From NCBI GenBank assembly GCA_964442745.1, contig CAYUAI010000020.1, positions 1 through 56,374 on the forward strand: 56,374 nucleotides of DNA, read 5' to 3'. Made by a program: the position numbers and the translations under genes. The stretch is from CAYUAI01 sp964442745 (GTDB taxonomy: Bacteria > Pseudomonadota > Gammaproteobacteria > S012-40). This document shows positions 17,700 to 26,923 of this stretch, piece by piece (the first letter of the stretch is position 1; every line of letters starts with the position of its first letter). The notes under the pieces are model-generated. The model was not told the origin of the DNA, did no database searches, and saw only the letters and a list, made by a program, of their open reading frames with translations.

Positions 17700-17750
17700 T
17701 CGCCATCCAAAAATCCAAGATGACTAAGAGATGAGTCAGAGGTGAATTAA

Positions 17751-18530
17751 CTATTTCAAGGGGGATTCTTTGGCCAACAATTTTAAATGACTTTTGTACA
17801 TGGCATTAAAATCCCGCACTAAACGCCCTTTTTCATGATATACCATAAGTTGCTCATATTTTTCACAAGCGGCATCAAATAACGCGGCTTTATAAAAAGG
17901 TCCAACTTTCATTGAAGCCCGACTCACATAAGATTTGGCGGTTTGTGGGTTGACTGATAATAATAAACGATCAAAAGATTCTTTGGCAGAACGCTTTATG
18001 GCATCATCATTATCCTTAAGTTTTTCTTTTAACTGACGAATAATTTCTTTCAAAGAACAATTTAAAAATTTACGTGTCCCCGTCAACTCATATAACTCTG
18101 TTGTGATATCGCCGACTCCCTGTTCTAAATTTTTTAATAGACCGCCGATATCAGAGGGCAAATCAAGCGATTCACCATTAATTTTAACGATGATATCCTG
18201 TAAAACCTGCTTGGTACGCGCTTGCAATACCGCCTCTTTGCCAGTTAATGGTCGAGATACCTGTTGTTCCTTGACTTGAGGTTCAACCACCCCAGGCATC
18301 TCCTGAGCCACCACATCGCCTTTGGTTATCGCTGTCAAACCCGCCAACAATGAATTACAGATACCCTCGGCTCGTTCTCGACCACAGCCATCTAACTGAT
18401 AGGCTAAACAGAACGCTAGCACTGCTTGTTTCTCATGACGTGGTAATTCACGACCATAAGCAAAGGCCGTTCTTAACATATCTGCCGTTTTTTTTGTCAG
18501 TTTGCCATTTTCATTACTTGTTTTTAACAT
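17751..18530 (-). CDS. Helical protein of unknown function, third gene of the operon
   Basis: 259 residues that I do not recognise. It is Lys/Glu-rich and predicted almost wholly helical, with no signal peptide or membrane segment. The C-terminal segment KYEQLMVYHEKGRLVRDF is well formed amphipathic helix. A variable linker (about 75-95) separates an N-terminal helical domain of about 70 residues from a C-terminal one of about 160. It starts 21 bases after the stop of the 18552-20939 gene, so the two are almost certainly co-expressed. AAAGG precedes the ATG. Confidence 0.75.
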   Translation of the reverse strand: MLKTSNENGKLTKKTADMLRTAFAYGRELPRHEKQAVLAFCLAYQLDGCGRERAEGICNSLLAGLTAITKGDVVAQEMPGVVEPQVKEQQVSRPLTGKEAVLQARTKQVLQDIIVKINGESLDLPSDIGGLLKNLEQGVGDITTELYELTGTRKFLNCSLKEIIRQLKEKLKDNDDAIKRSAKESFDRLLLSVNPQTAKSYVSRASMKVGPFYKAALFDAACEKYEQLMVYHEKGRLVRDFNAMYKSHLKLLAKESPLK

Positions 18531-18551
18531 AAGCGAACAGCCTTTAAATGA

Positions 18552-20939
18552 TTAATCGTTTCTTTTCCTGGGTGATAACACAACGGTCTCCTCCAGGTCG
18601 ATTTCTACGTCTTTGGGTATCTCATGGGACTCTGGCACTGACTGCATCACCATGGTGTGTTCTGGCGAGGGTATCTCATGGCTTTCGCGTACCACATCCT
18701 TTGATATAATTAACGTTTCATCCAAATTTTCTTCTAACAGCTGGCTGGGCTTACTCATCACCGTATCGTCCGAAGAAAAGGCATGGAGGGTTCGCTGTGC
18801 TGTTTCGTAACCGGGTTGTGAACCGGCCGGTGCTAAAGAGGTTTCAACAACGTCACTGGCTCGGATCGAATTAAGCACTTCATTTTTTTTCTCTAACACG
18901 CCCGTCAACCATTCGGGATCTTTGATAACTTTTGACAAAATACTATAAATGTCATTATCCACTTCAACACTTATTAGTTCTTGATTTTCCGTTTTGCTAT
19001 CGAATAACTGACTGGACAACCGTAACATTACCTGTTCGATATCTGCGACGACTTTCACAATCGTTTGCCAACGCTGTTCATCTGCCGCACTGCCATCAAG
19101 ATAAGTTAATTTTTGATGTCGACTCATCAACCGCAAACCAAGCAATACACTGGTGATCCAACTCATATCTGAGGTTAAGTAAAAATCATGGCTGGAAATT
19201 TTTTCTGGAAAATAAACCACATTAATTGATTGAAACGTTTTATTGAATGTATCATTTTTCGTGACCAACTCTTGCAATGCATGACTTAACTCCACCCCAT
19301 CCTCTAATGAAGCAACCACATGCTCAAATTGATGTAACATATTAATACATATTTTTCGCACGTGTTGTCCACTTTGAGTGGCATTACATAGCAGTGCAGA
19401 TAACAATATATGGCCTAATTGATCTAAGTCCCTTTCAATACCTGGTGCTTGGGTCACGACAAAAGAAATATCCACATAGGATAGATGTCTCAAAGTACGA
19501 AACTGTGTGGCAACATTGATATCGGTTAGCGCCTCCACTGATTGCAATATAAGCCGATCACCTTGTTGGCTTTGGATCTCAAATGCAATATCTATCTCAG
19601 GTGTAAATCCTTCACTTAATCCTAAATGAATGATAAAAATTTCACCATCCGCCGTCGTGTAATTTAACAGCGCAACAGAGCTGAGCTCCACGCTGACTTT
19701 CACCCCATGCGATTCATCCTCTCCCATCGCCTCAACCGAAGTAACAGACAACTGTCCAGAGCGGCGGTTGGCAGCCTGACTTGAAACCGAGGCCGCATTA
19801 CTTTTATCAAGTATTGGTGGTTTTAACTTTACCTGGCATGAGCTCACCATTGGTGACGCCCTATTCATATCATCGACGATATCCAGCATCCCACCGTGAG
19901 CAAGACCTTCGCCATAAGGTGCTTGAACGTTTTGATGATAAAAGAGTAACGCCTTACAAAGTTTTTGAAAAGCAGACAACTTGGCCTGCAAGGTGGTTAT
20001 CAATGAAACGGTTTGCTCGGGCTGAACGGCCAACGGGTACGCCAACCTATCATCATACTTAGCCCGTAAAAATTGTAACCGATCGTAATCACGACGCTGC
20101 TCCATCTCGTCGAACAGGCCTTGCCAATCTTGACCACCAATAAGACTCGCATATTCGTGAAAACGCAGTGGTAAATACTCATAAGCCACTAATTGAAAAG
20201 ACTCAAACGAAAATGGCACAATAAGCTTAATAGCATCACCTACGCCAACCGCCGCAGTAGACTCAGGATAACATTGCGATTTCCCCGCACAACTCACACA
20301 AGGAAAACCAGAGACTTTTACATCCGAACGTCGCATTAATTCGCCAAAACCCGCAATTAAATCCAGGCGCCCCCCCACTCGACTGCTACCACCTTCCGTT
20401 GTCCCCACATTTCGATAATAATCAAACGTTGCATCGGCATTACTGCTTTTACAGGCAGGACAATACAATAAGTGGTCATTCAGCGGCGTTGTCGATGCTT
20501 CCCTATAATGATTTTTTAACGCTTTACCACACCTTGGGCAAGGAGGATGAAATAAGATTTTTTCTCGCTTACAAATGAACGTAGCGTTAAACATTTTTTT
20601 ATTTTTTAAAGCACCGAAATCCAAAATATGTGCCATCGCACCGGAGGTATTCGTCAACAAACTGGCTTTCACCAATAAAGCACTGTCAGTCACCCCCGAT
20701 CGTGGTAATACGTTTAACAGCACGTCTTGGTGATAAAATCCTTTGCCAAATTGCAGATTGGCTAAATAATATTTTTGGCCATCCGAAAAATTGATTTGGA
20801 CAAATGGATCGGGCAATGCTTCAAAATCACCCCCTTCCGTCACACCGCGTAATGCGACCTCCATTCGAACCTCTAAAAACGAACTATCAAATAATAAACT
20901 ACCAAGATCTACATAGTGTGAGGTGTTTTTTTGCTTCAT
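18552..20939 (-). CDS. Large multi-cysteine protein with a repeated acidic-Thr tail, unknown function
   Basis: About 795 residues, not recognised. The N-terminal third has a zinc-ribbon-like pair (CPRCGKAL ... CPACKSS) and a second cluster (CVSCAGKSQC). The middle is helical. The last 100 residues look disordered and carry four acidic-x-Thr-hydrophobic motifs: DDTVMS, DETLIIS, EHTMVMQ and EETVVLS, with ESHEIP twice between them. Such Thr motifs resemble phospho-Thr peptides read by FHA domains, an inference only. The ATG at 20939 is chosen; an in-frame TTG at 21014 would add a basic 25-residue leader. No signal peptide. Middle gene of a three-gene operon. Confidence 0.72.
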   Translation of the reverse strand: MKQKNTSHYVDLGSLLFDSSFLEVRMEVALRGVTEGGDFEALPDPFVQINFSDGQKYYLANLQFGKGFYHQDVLLNVLPRSGVTDSALLVKASLLTNTSGAMAHILDFGALKNKKMFNATFICKREKILFHPPCPRCGKALKNHYREASTTPLNDHLLYCPACKSSNADATFDYYRNVGTTEGGSSRVGGRLDLIAGFGELMRRSDVKVSGFPCVSCAGKSQCYPESTAAVGVGDAIKLIVPFSFESFQLVAYEYLPLRFHEYASLIGGQDWQGLFDEMEQRRDYDRLQFLRAKYDDRLAYPLAVQPEQTVSLITTLQAKLSAFQKLCKALLFYHQNVQAPYGEGLAHGGMLDIVDDMNRASPMVSSCQVKLKPPILDKSNAASVSSQAANRRSGQLSVTSVEAMGEDESHGVKVSVELSSVALLNYTTADGEIFIIHLGLSEGFTPEIDIAFEIQSQQGDRLILQSVEALTDINVATQFRTLRHLSYVDISFVVTQAPGIERDLDQLGHILLSALLCNATQSGQHVRKICINMLHQFEHVVASLEDGVELSHALQELVTKNDTFNKTFQSINVVYFPEKISSHDFYLTSDMSWITSVLLGLRLMSRHQKLTYLDGSAADEQRWQTIVKVVADIEQVMLRLSSQLFDSKTENQELISVEVDNDIYSILSKVIKDPEWLTGVLEKKNEVLNSIRASDVVETSLAPAGSQPGYETAQRTLHAFSSDDTVMSKPSQLLEENLDETLIISKDVVRESHEIPSPEHTMVMQSVPESHEIPKDVEIDLEETVVLSPRKRND

Positions 20940-21025
20940 CGCCAATCTGCCAATTTTTTGTCTATTTATTCGTATAAGGAATAGGCGACGCAACAACGTC
21001 CCATTCCTAACCAAACCACATCCCG

Positions 21026-22006
21026 CTAATTAAAGTAACGGGATAACACTCGCCGGAGTGGGTTAACGTTATTTTTTGTGATAACCACTTTTGTTCCATT
21101 CATGAGGTAAATACTTATCTTCCCAATGCTATCTGATTTGAGCTTGTTAATGAAGAACTCCCAGGCGGCATTGTTATTGAGATACCAATCGCTCTGCATT
21201 GGTGTATTGAGCAGCAAAAGATAATCGCCAAACTCATCGAAATCAAATAATTTGGCCATTTCGATGACGCCGAGCGGCGGCTTAGTGACGGCTGACAAAC
21301 CGGCCAACCCGGCTAACAGACAATTATCCCCCCAGACTTTTTTCCAGGGAGATGGCTGAACAACGGGCATAAAACCACCCCCCCACAACCAAAGACTATT
21401 GAGGCTAAGTCGGCCTTGTTTTTCCCGGCATTGATTCACCGGGCTATTAAATAACACCATTTGTATTTCATTCATAGTCGAACGCCATTGCCGAGCATGG
21501 CGGCCCATGGGCATACAAGGCTGAAGATCCCTCTCCCTGGCTTGAGACAAAGGCGTGGTGGTTATCTCGGGATCATCAGCCATCCCTAAATACCATTGAT
21601 TAGGTTGTTTGAATACAAATTGCCAATTTTCATCAGCAAAGTGGTTGGTTAACAATAACGTGAGTGCTTGCGCTTCTTGGACAGAAACGGCTAAATCCTT
21701 ACCGTCCAGTATCACCCCACGATCACGAGTGGGCATTAAATGGACCGGATCAGCGTGAAACCACCAGCGTTTCCCCATCGCAAAACCATCACCATATAAG
21801 CTAAGCGCCGCACTCGGCCAATCTTTCCTCTCTTGTTTTTTATATTGAAACAAGGCAAACAGAAGGTCGCTCACATCCTGTTGTGCCACTGGATTCCAAT
21901 CTCCCCGGCTTAGCAATATATTCAGATGCTTTGGTAACGACGCAGCAGGCACATCCGCCAATTTAGGTGCAATCACGCACAACTCTTTTTTTTCCTTAAA
22001 TTTCAT
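21026..22006 (-). CDS. RpfE-like / phosphoglycerate-mutase-related protein of unknown role
   Basis: 326 residues. The segments WWFHADPVHLMPTRDR (around residue 80) and LNSLWLWGGG (around 205) are the signature of the family annotated as RpfE-type regulatory protein, which is distantly linked to cofactor-independent phosphoglycerate mutases. The family's reaction is not established. There is no signal peptide. It is the first gene of the operon and lies divergent from ispA. No clear Shine-Dalgarno is seen. The functional tie to the two unknown genes downstream is inferred from operon position. Confidence 0.72.
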   Translation of the reverse strand: MKFKEKKELCVIAPKLADVPAASLPKHLNILLSRGDWNPVAQQDVSDLLFALFQYKKQERKDWPSAALSLYGDGFAMGKRWWFHADPVHLMPTRDRGVILDGKDLAVSVQEAQALTLLLTNHFADENWQFVFKQPNQWYLGMADDPEITTTPLSQARERDLQPCMPMGRHARQWRSTMNEIQMVLFNSPVNQCREKQGRLSLNSLWLWGGGFMPVVQPSPWKKVWGDNCLLAGLAGLSAVTKPPLGVIEMAKLFDFDEFGDYLLLLNTPMQSDWYLNNNAAWEFFINKLKSDSIGKISIYLMNGTKVVITKNNVNPLRRVLSRYFN

Positions 22007-22352
22007 TAAATTAAACTACTGTATGTAAAATAAGTCGGCGCCTAATCGAAAATAACACCCATTAAATATTCGATGATATTTGACCCAACAGCCAGCTCTA
22101 AGGTAGGGTAACGCTTTTTCTCTTTATGCATAATCGAACCGGCGTGATCAAAAATAACCCATCTGTTTTCTTTGGCGTTGCATTTATCGAATTCGAAGCC
22201 CTCCTTGAACAGCGGGAAAAAAGGTACCGAAAATTAAAGCAATGATTCGTCATTTTCGTCAATGACATAAAACTGACCTAACAATGCCAGCAAGCTTTAC
22301 AAAATGCAGAACAAAAAGTCAACACATGAATATAATGAAGAAGGTAAAGTGA
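22007..22352. other. Divergent intergenic region upstream of ispA
   Basis: No gene is seen. It should contain promoters for ispA and for the minus-strand three-gene operon, but no convincing -35/-10 pair was found. xseB, which commonly sits just upstream of ispA, is absent. AAGAAGG at 22338-22344 is the ispA ribosome binding site. Confidence 0.4.
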
Positions 22353-23297
22353 ATGTCCAACGCATCCATGGCGAAAAAAACAGCAGCCGTCAAGAGTAAT
22401 TCTATGCCATCGGAAAATTTAATTAATGATTATCGGTCTCGCACTGAAAATATCTTATCGCAATTTCTTGCAGAAAACGATGGATCAACCACCAGTCGCT
22501 TACACACAGCCATGCAGTACAGTGTCCTGGGTGGAGGGAAACGCATCAGACCCGTTTTAGTCTATGCCACAGGTCAGGCGCTTGGCGCCCCACTTTCCCA
22601 TTTAGACCGTGCAGCCTGCGCGGTTGAATTCATTCATGCTTATTCTTTGATCCATGACGACCTCCCCGCCATGGATGACGATGATTTGCGCCGAGGCAAA
22701 GCGACTTGCCACAAAGCTTTTGATGAAGCCACCGCTATTTTAGCTGGCGATGCACTACAAGCCTTAGCGTTTCAAATACTTAGTACAACCCCCAGCTCAC
22801 AAGAAGAAGCCAGCAAAACACTTAAAAAAATCAGTTTATTAGCGTCAGCCAGCGGAGTACTAGGGATGGTCGGCGGGCAAGCCATTGACCTAGAAGCCGT
22901 CGGAGAAACCTTAGGACTTGATCAATTAGAAGCCATGCATGCAAAAAAAACGGGCGCTTTAATTCGAGCCAGTGTACTATTAGGTGCCTATACCGCACCG
23001 AGTGTTAGCGAAGCACAACTCAATAAACTCGATCATTATAGCCATTGCATCGGATTGGCATTTCAAGTTCGGGACGACATTCTTGACGTCGAAGGCCATA
23101 CCCAGATCATTGGAAAAACACGCGGTGCCGATGCCCATAAAGGCAAGCCGACATATTCTACCCTGCTCGGCGTAGAAAAAGCGAAAAAAGTGGCGGAACA
23201 ATTACACCGAGAAGCCATTGACAGCTTGTCTATCTTTGATGAAAACGCTGATGTATTGCGAGAGATCTCGTCTTTCATTGTGAATCGGGAAATGTAA
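22353..23297 (+). CDS. ispA: Farnesyl diphosphate synthase (polyprenyl synthase)
   Basis: 314 residues. It condenses dimethylallyl/geranyl diphosphate with isopentenyl diphosphate in the cytoplasm. First Asp-rich motif DDLPAMDDDD at about 102-111 and second DDILD at about 241-245. LGGGKRIRP binds the diphosphate, and the GKTRGAD/KPTY segment is conserved. The first 20 residues (MSNASMAKKTAAVKSNSMPS) extend beyond most IspA proteins. The ribosome binding site eight bases before the ATG at 22353 supports this long start. dxs, the first enzyme of the MEP pathway, lies about 480 bases downstream. Confidence 0.95.
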   Translation: MSNASMAKKTAAVKSNSMPSENLINDYRSRTENILSQFLAENDGSTTSRLHTAMQYSVLGGGKRIRPVLVYATGQALGAPLSHLDRAACAVEFIHAYSLIHDDLPAMDDDDLRRGKATCHKAFDEATAILAGDALQALAFQILSTTPSSQEEASKTLKKISLLASASGVLGMVGGQAIDLEAVGETLGLDQLEAMHAKKTGALIRASVLLGAYTAPSVSEAQLNKLDHYSHCIGLAFQVRDDILDVEGHTQIIGKTRGADAHKGKPTYSTLLGVEKAKKVAEQLHREAIDSLSIFDENADVLREISSFIVNREM

Positions 23298-23547
23298 TTT
23301 CAAACAGCTCGTCGGCACAAACCGGTGAATGCCAAGTCATTTTATTGCCTGAAAAGCTATTTTTGTGAAGAAAAGATTGGGAAACCATCGTAACTACGAT
23401 AAACTCTCGAGGGAAAATATATTAGGTATACTCAGCACGACCATAAAGTGAAATTTTTCGCGCCCAGATTTAGCCAATCTGATTGAACAAAACCGCAGGA
23501 ATAGTTGTGCTATTTTGTGATTGAATATCGGCCACCAAAAGTAAGCG

Positions 23548-23570
23548 CTTTAGGCGAAGGTAGCCTAAAG
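23548..23570 (+). other. Perfect hairpin in the ispA-dxs spacer
   Basis: An 8-bp perfect stem, CTTTAGGC / GCCTAAAG, with a 7-nt loop. The spacer 23298-23780 has no gene. A weaker AATAG / CTATT hairpin with a T-rich tail (23500-23518) could end the ispA transcript. The stronger hairpin has no T-tract and its role is unknown. Confidence 0.35.
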
Positions 23571-23635
23571 ATGGGTGACGAAAGTGATCGTTTATGGCCG
23601 TGCTGAATATAAACAAATACGATCGCTAACCGTCA

Positions 23636-23664
23636 TTTAAAACACCTTACCCATTTGGTATGAT
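23636..23664 (+). promoter_or_regulatory. Candidate dxs promoter
   Basis: TTTAAA (23636-23641), a 17-bp spacer and TATGAT (23659-23664; 5/6 to consensus). It lies about 115 bases upstream of the dxs start. Confidence 0.45.
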
Positions 23665-23780
23665 ACTCGTTAATACAATGAATATCTTAAAGAACACCGA
23701 CCTGAATACCTATTTTCAGGCATAACAAAAAAATAACGGCTTGCCAAGTAATTAAATAATCGCCAAACCCAGGTTGCACA

Positions 23781-25694
23781 GTGAAATTGCCAAGAAGTCA
23801 AGGCCATAAAGAATATTCATTATTGGATCGTATTGAGAATCCGAAGGATTTGCGTCGACTCACGGATAAAGATTTGCCGCTGTTAGCCCAGCAACTCCGC
23901 GACTTCTTAATCGATTCCGTCAGCAAAACCGGTGGCCACTTATCCTCAGGGTTGGGGACGATCGAATTAACCATTGCCTTACATTACATTTTTAATACCC
24001 CGGACGACCGAGTTGTATGGGATGTGGGGCACCAAAGTTATCCCCATAAAATTTTAACCGAACGCAAACACTTAATGCCCACGCTTCGCCAAAAAGCCGG
24101 CTTAAGTGGTTTTCCAAAGCGTGATGAAAGCCCCTATGATACTTTTGGCGTCGGCCATTCAAGCACTTCCATCAGTGCGGCACTCGGCATGGCCATCGCT
24201 GCCAAAACCCAGCAAAGTGAACGCCGCACCGTCGCCGTCATTGGCGATGGCGCTATGACAGCAGGCATGGCCTTTGAGGCACTCAATCATGCCGGTGATA
24301 TCGACGCCAATATTTTGGTCATTCTTAATGATAATGACATGTCGATTTCGCCCAATGTCGGCGGTCTTTCCAATTATCTTGCTAAAATATTATCGGGCAA
24401 ATTTTATTCGCAAATGCGCGAAGGCAGTAAAAAAGTCTTGCAAGCGGTACCACCTGTCAGAGAAATCGCACGCCGTGCAGAAGAACACGTGAAAGGCATG
24501 GTCATACCCGGCACGCTATTCGAAGAGTTAGGATTTAATTACATCGGCCCCATCGATGGCCACGACATTCCCACCCTCATTGCCACCCTGAAAAATCTGA
24601 AAGAACTCAGCGGTCCTCAATTTCTCCATATCGTCACCAAAAAAGGCAAAGGCTACCCACCGGCTGAAAAAAACCCATGTGCTTATCATGGCGTCAGCGC
24701 ATTTGATCGACAAACCGGCAAACAACACAAACCCCCCAGCAAAGGACCGACCTATACTCAGGTTTTTAGTCAGTGGTTATGCGATATGGCAGCGACCGAT
24801 CAGCGCTTAGTCGGCATTACCCCCGCCATGCGTGAAGGCTCTGGATTAGTCGAATTCTCACAACATTATCCAGCACGTTACTTCGATGTCGGTATCGCCG
24901 AACAACACTGCGTCACTTTCGCCGCCGGCCTCGCTTGTGATGGACTAAAACCGGTCGTTGCCATTTATTCAACATTTTTGCAGCGAGCTTACGACCAGCT
25001 CATTCATGATGTGTGTATCCAAGATTTACCGGTGGTATTTGCCGTCGATCGTGCCGGACTCGTTGGTCCGGATGGTGCCACCCATGCGGGTAGTTTCGAC
25101 ATCAGTTTTTTACGCTGCATTCCCAATGTGGTTTTAATGGCACCTGCCGACGAAAACGAATGCCGACAAATGTTGTATACTGGTTATCAATGCAGCGGCC
25201 CGAGTGTCATTCGCTATCCGCGTGGCGGTGGCCCTGGCGTTGAAGTACAAAAAACAATGACGGAGCTCCCACTGGGTAAGGCACAAATTAGAAACAGGGG
25301 CGACCAAATCGTATTATTCGCTTTTGGCTCCATGGTCGCGCCAGCCGAACAAGTCGGCGAACATTTTGCCGCCACAGTGGTCAACATGCGCTTCATCAAA
25401 CCTATCGATGAAGCCCTCGTCATTGAAATGGCCACTCAGCATAAAATCATTGTTACCCTGGAAGAAAATGCTGTAATGGGTGGGGCAGGCAGTGCGATTA
25501 ATGACTTGTTAGCCAACATGGTCGATGCTCCAATGATCATTAATCTTGGCTTGCCCGACCGGTTTCTCGGCCAAGGCACACGTGAGCAATTGCTAGCGGA
25601 ATGCGGTCTTGATGTGGCAAGCATCATTAACACCATTAGACACTCATTATCAGAAATTAACCCGCAAGCACTACCCGCGAGCACAAATTCTTAG
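23781..25694 (+). CDS. dxs: 1-deoxy-D-xylulose-5-phosphate synthase
   Basis: 637 residues, full family length. A thiamine-diphosphate enzyme that joins pyruvate and glyceraldehyde 3-phosphate, the first step of the MEP isoprenoid pathway. The GDGAMTAGMAFEALN ... NDNDMSIS region binds ThDP-Mg. DVGIAEQH carries the catalytic Glu, and DRAGLVGPDGATH and RYPRGGG are conserved. The start is GTG at 23781. It ends 28 bases before queD and may be co-transcribed with it and folE2. Confidence 0.97.
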   Translation: MKLPRSQGHKEYSLLDRIENPKDLRRLTDKDLPLLAQQLRDFLIDSVSKTGGHLSSGLGTIELTIALHYIFNTPDDRVVWDVGHQSYPHKILTERKHLMPTLRQKAGLSGFPKRDESPYDTFGVGHSSTSISAALGMAIAAKTQQSERRTVAVIGDGAMTAGMAFEALNHAGDIDANILVILNDNDMSISPNVGGLSNYLAKILSGKFYSQMREGSKKVLQAVPPVREIARRAEEHVKGMVIPGTLFEELGFNYIGPIDGHDIPTLIATLKNLKELSGPQFLHIVTKKGKGYPPAEKNPCAYHGVSAFDRQTGKQHKPPSKGPTYTQVFSQWLCDMAATDQRLVGITPAMREGSGLVEFSQHYPARYFDVGIAEQHCVTFAAGLACDGLKPVVAIYSTFLQRAYDQLIHDVCIQDLPVVFAVDRAGLVGPDGATHAGSFDISFLRCIPNVVLMAPADENECRQMLYTGYQCSGPSVIRYPRGGGPGVEVQKTMTELPLGKAQIRNRGDQIVLFAFGSMVAPAEQVGEHFAATVVNMRFIKPIDEALVIEMATQHKIIVTLEENAVMGGAGSAINDLLANMVDAPMIINLGLPDRFLGQGTREQLLAECGLDVASIINTIRHSLSEINPQALPASTNS

Positions 25695-25722
25695 TAAAAT
25701 ACTCAGATAAAAATAGTCTCCC

Positions 25723-26121
25723 ATGGCAGCACAATACACAGTTAAAATCGTGACTGATTTTTCAGCCGCTCATTTATTAAGGGATTACCTGGGTGAATGC
25801 AGTCGGTTGCACGGTCACAATTGGAAAATCGAAGTTGAAGCCGTGGCAAGCCAGCTGGATACCATCGGTATGGCAATAGATTTCAAGGTATTAAAGCAAG
25901 CAATACGGCAAATCACCGCCAAATTTGACCACTATAACCTGAATGATATCCCACCTTTCAACGAAATTAACCCAACGGCGGAAAACATCGCCGCCCATTT
26001 TTATAAAGCGTTGTCAACCGTCATCAATACCACACGCGTCCAAATTAGCTCGGTCACCATCTGGGAAACAGAGCGTGCGTGTATTTGTTATTCAGAGGTA
26101 AAAATTAATGGCGATCACTGA
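25723..26121 (+). CDS. queD: 6-carboxy-5,6,7,8-tetrahydropterin synthase
   Basis: 132 residues of the PTPS/QueD family. It converts dihydroneopterin triphosphate to 6-carboxytetrahydropterin for queuosine. Zinc ligands H17, H30 and H32 (HGHNW) and the catalytic C26 in GECSRLHGH are all present, with the ETERA Glu near the C-terminus. The C-x3-H spacing marks QueD rather than a mammalian-type PTPS. Its last 14 bases overlap the start of folE2, which makes its substrate. Confidence 0.94.
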   Translation: MAAQYTVKIVTDFSAAHLLRDYLGECSRLHGHNWKIEVEAVASQLDTIGMAIDFKVLKQAIRQITAKFDHYNLNDIPPFNEINPTAENIAAHFYKALSTVINTTRVQISSVTIWETERACICYSEVKINGDH

Positions 26122-26896
26122 AACAGGCATTGCCGATGTCCAAAACAGCAAAGATACACGTAAAATCGCCATCGACAAAGTTGGCATCAAGGATATTCGT
26201 CACCCCGTTCGTGTCAAAGATCGATCCGGTGGCGAACAACACACCATCGCCCAATTTAATATGTATGTGAATTTACCCCATAATTTTAAAGGAACGCATA
26301 TGTCGCGTTTTGTGGAAATTCTCAACATGCATGAACGTGAAATATCGGTGACTTCGTTTAACACCATTTTGCATGAAATGATGGAAAAATTAGAAGCAGA
26401 AGCCGGTCACATTGAAATGAACTTCCCTTACTTCGTCAATAAGACGGCCCCCATATCGCGGGTAGAAAGTTTGCTCGACTATGACGTCACGTTTATTGGC
26501 GAAATCAGCCATAAGCAACCTAAGTTGACCATCAAAGTGGTTGTTCCGGTAACGAGTTTATGCCCTTGCTCAAAAGAAATTTCCCAATATGGTGCACACA
26601 ATCAACGTTCTCATGTCACGGTAACGGTGGGTACCAAAGGTTTTGTGTGGATCGAAGAAATTATTGATCTGGTCGAACAAGAAGCCTCTTGCGAGCTTTA
26701 CGGCTTGCTCAAACGCCCTGACGAAAAATACGTCACAGAAAAAGCCTATGATAATCCAAAATTCGTGGAAGATATCGTACGAGACATTGCAGCTAGATTA
26801 AATTCCGATAAGCGCATTTCCTCGTATACAGTGGAATCGGAAAACTTCGAATCCATTCATAATCATTCAGCCTATGCCTATATTGAAAAAAAATAA
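26108..26896 (+). CDS. folE2: GTP cyclohydrolase FolE2 (type IB)
   Basis: 262 residues. It makes 7,8-dihydroneopterin triphosphate from GTP, feeding folate or queuosine. The catalytic Cys lies in SLCPCSKEIS (about 155), and HMSRFVEILN and NQRSHVTV are family motifs. The type IB enzyme works with metals other than zinc and often replaces FolE under zinc limitation. It overlaps queD by 14 bases, so translation is coupled and supply to queuosine is likely. No Zur-like site was recognised. It is convergent with the protease gene. Confidence 0.94.
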   Translation: MAITETGIADVQNSKDTRKIAIDKVGIKDIRHPVRVKDRSGGEQHTIAQFNMYVNLPHNFKGTHMSRFVEILNMHEREISVTSFNTILHEMMEKLEAEAGHIEMNFPYFVNKTAPISRVESLLDYDVTFIGEISHKQPKLTIKVVVPVTSLCPCSKEISQYGAHNQRSHVTVTVGTKGFVWIEEIIDLVEQEASCELYGLLKRPDEKYVTEKAYDNPKFVEDIVRDIAARLNSDKRISSYTVESENFESIHNHSAYAYIEKK

Positions 26897-26923
26897 TCCA
26901 TCGAAAGCATCGCATGAATACCC

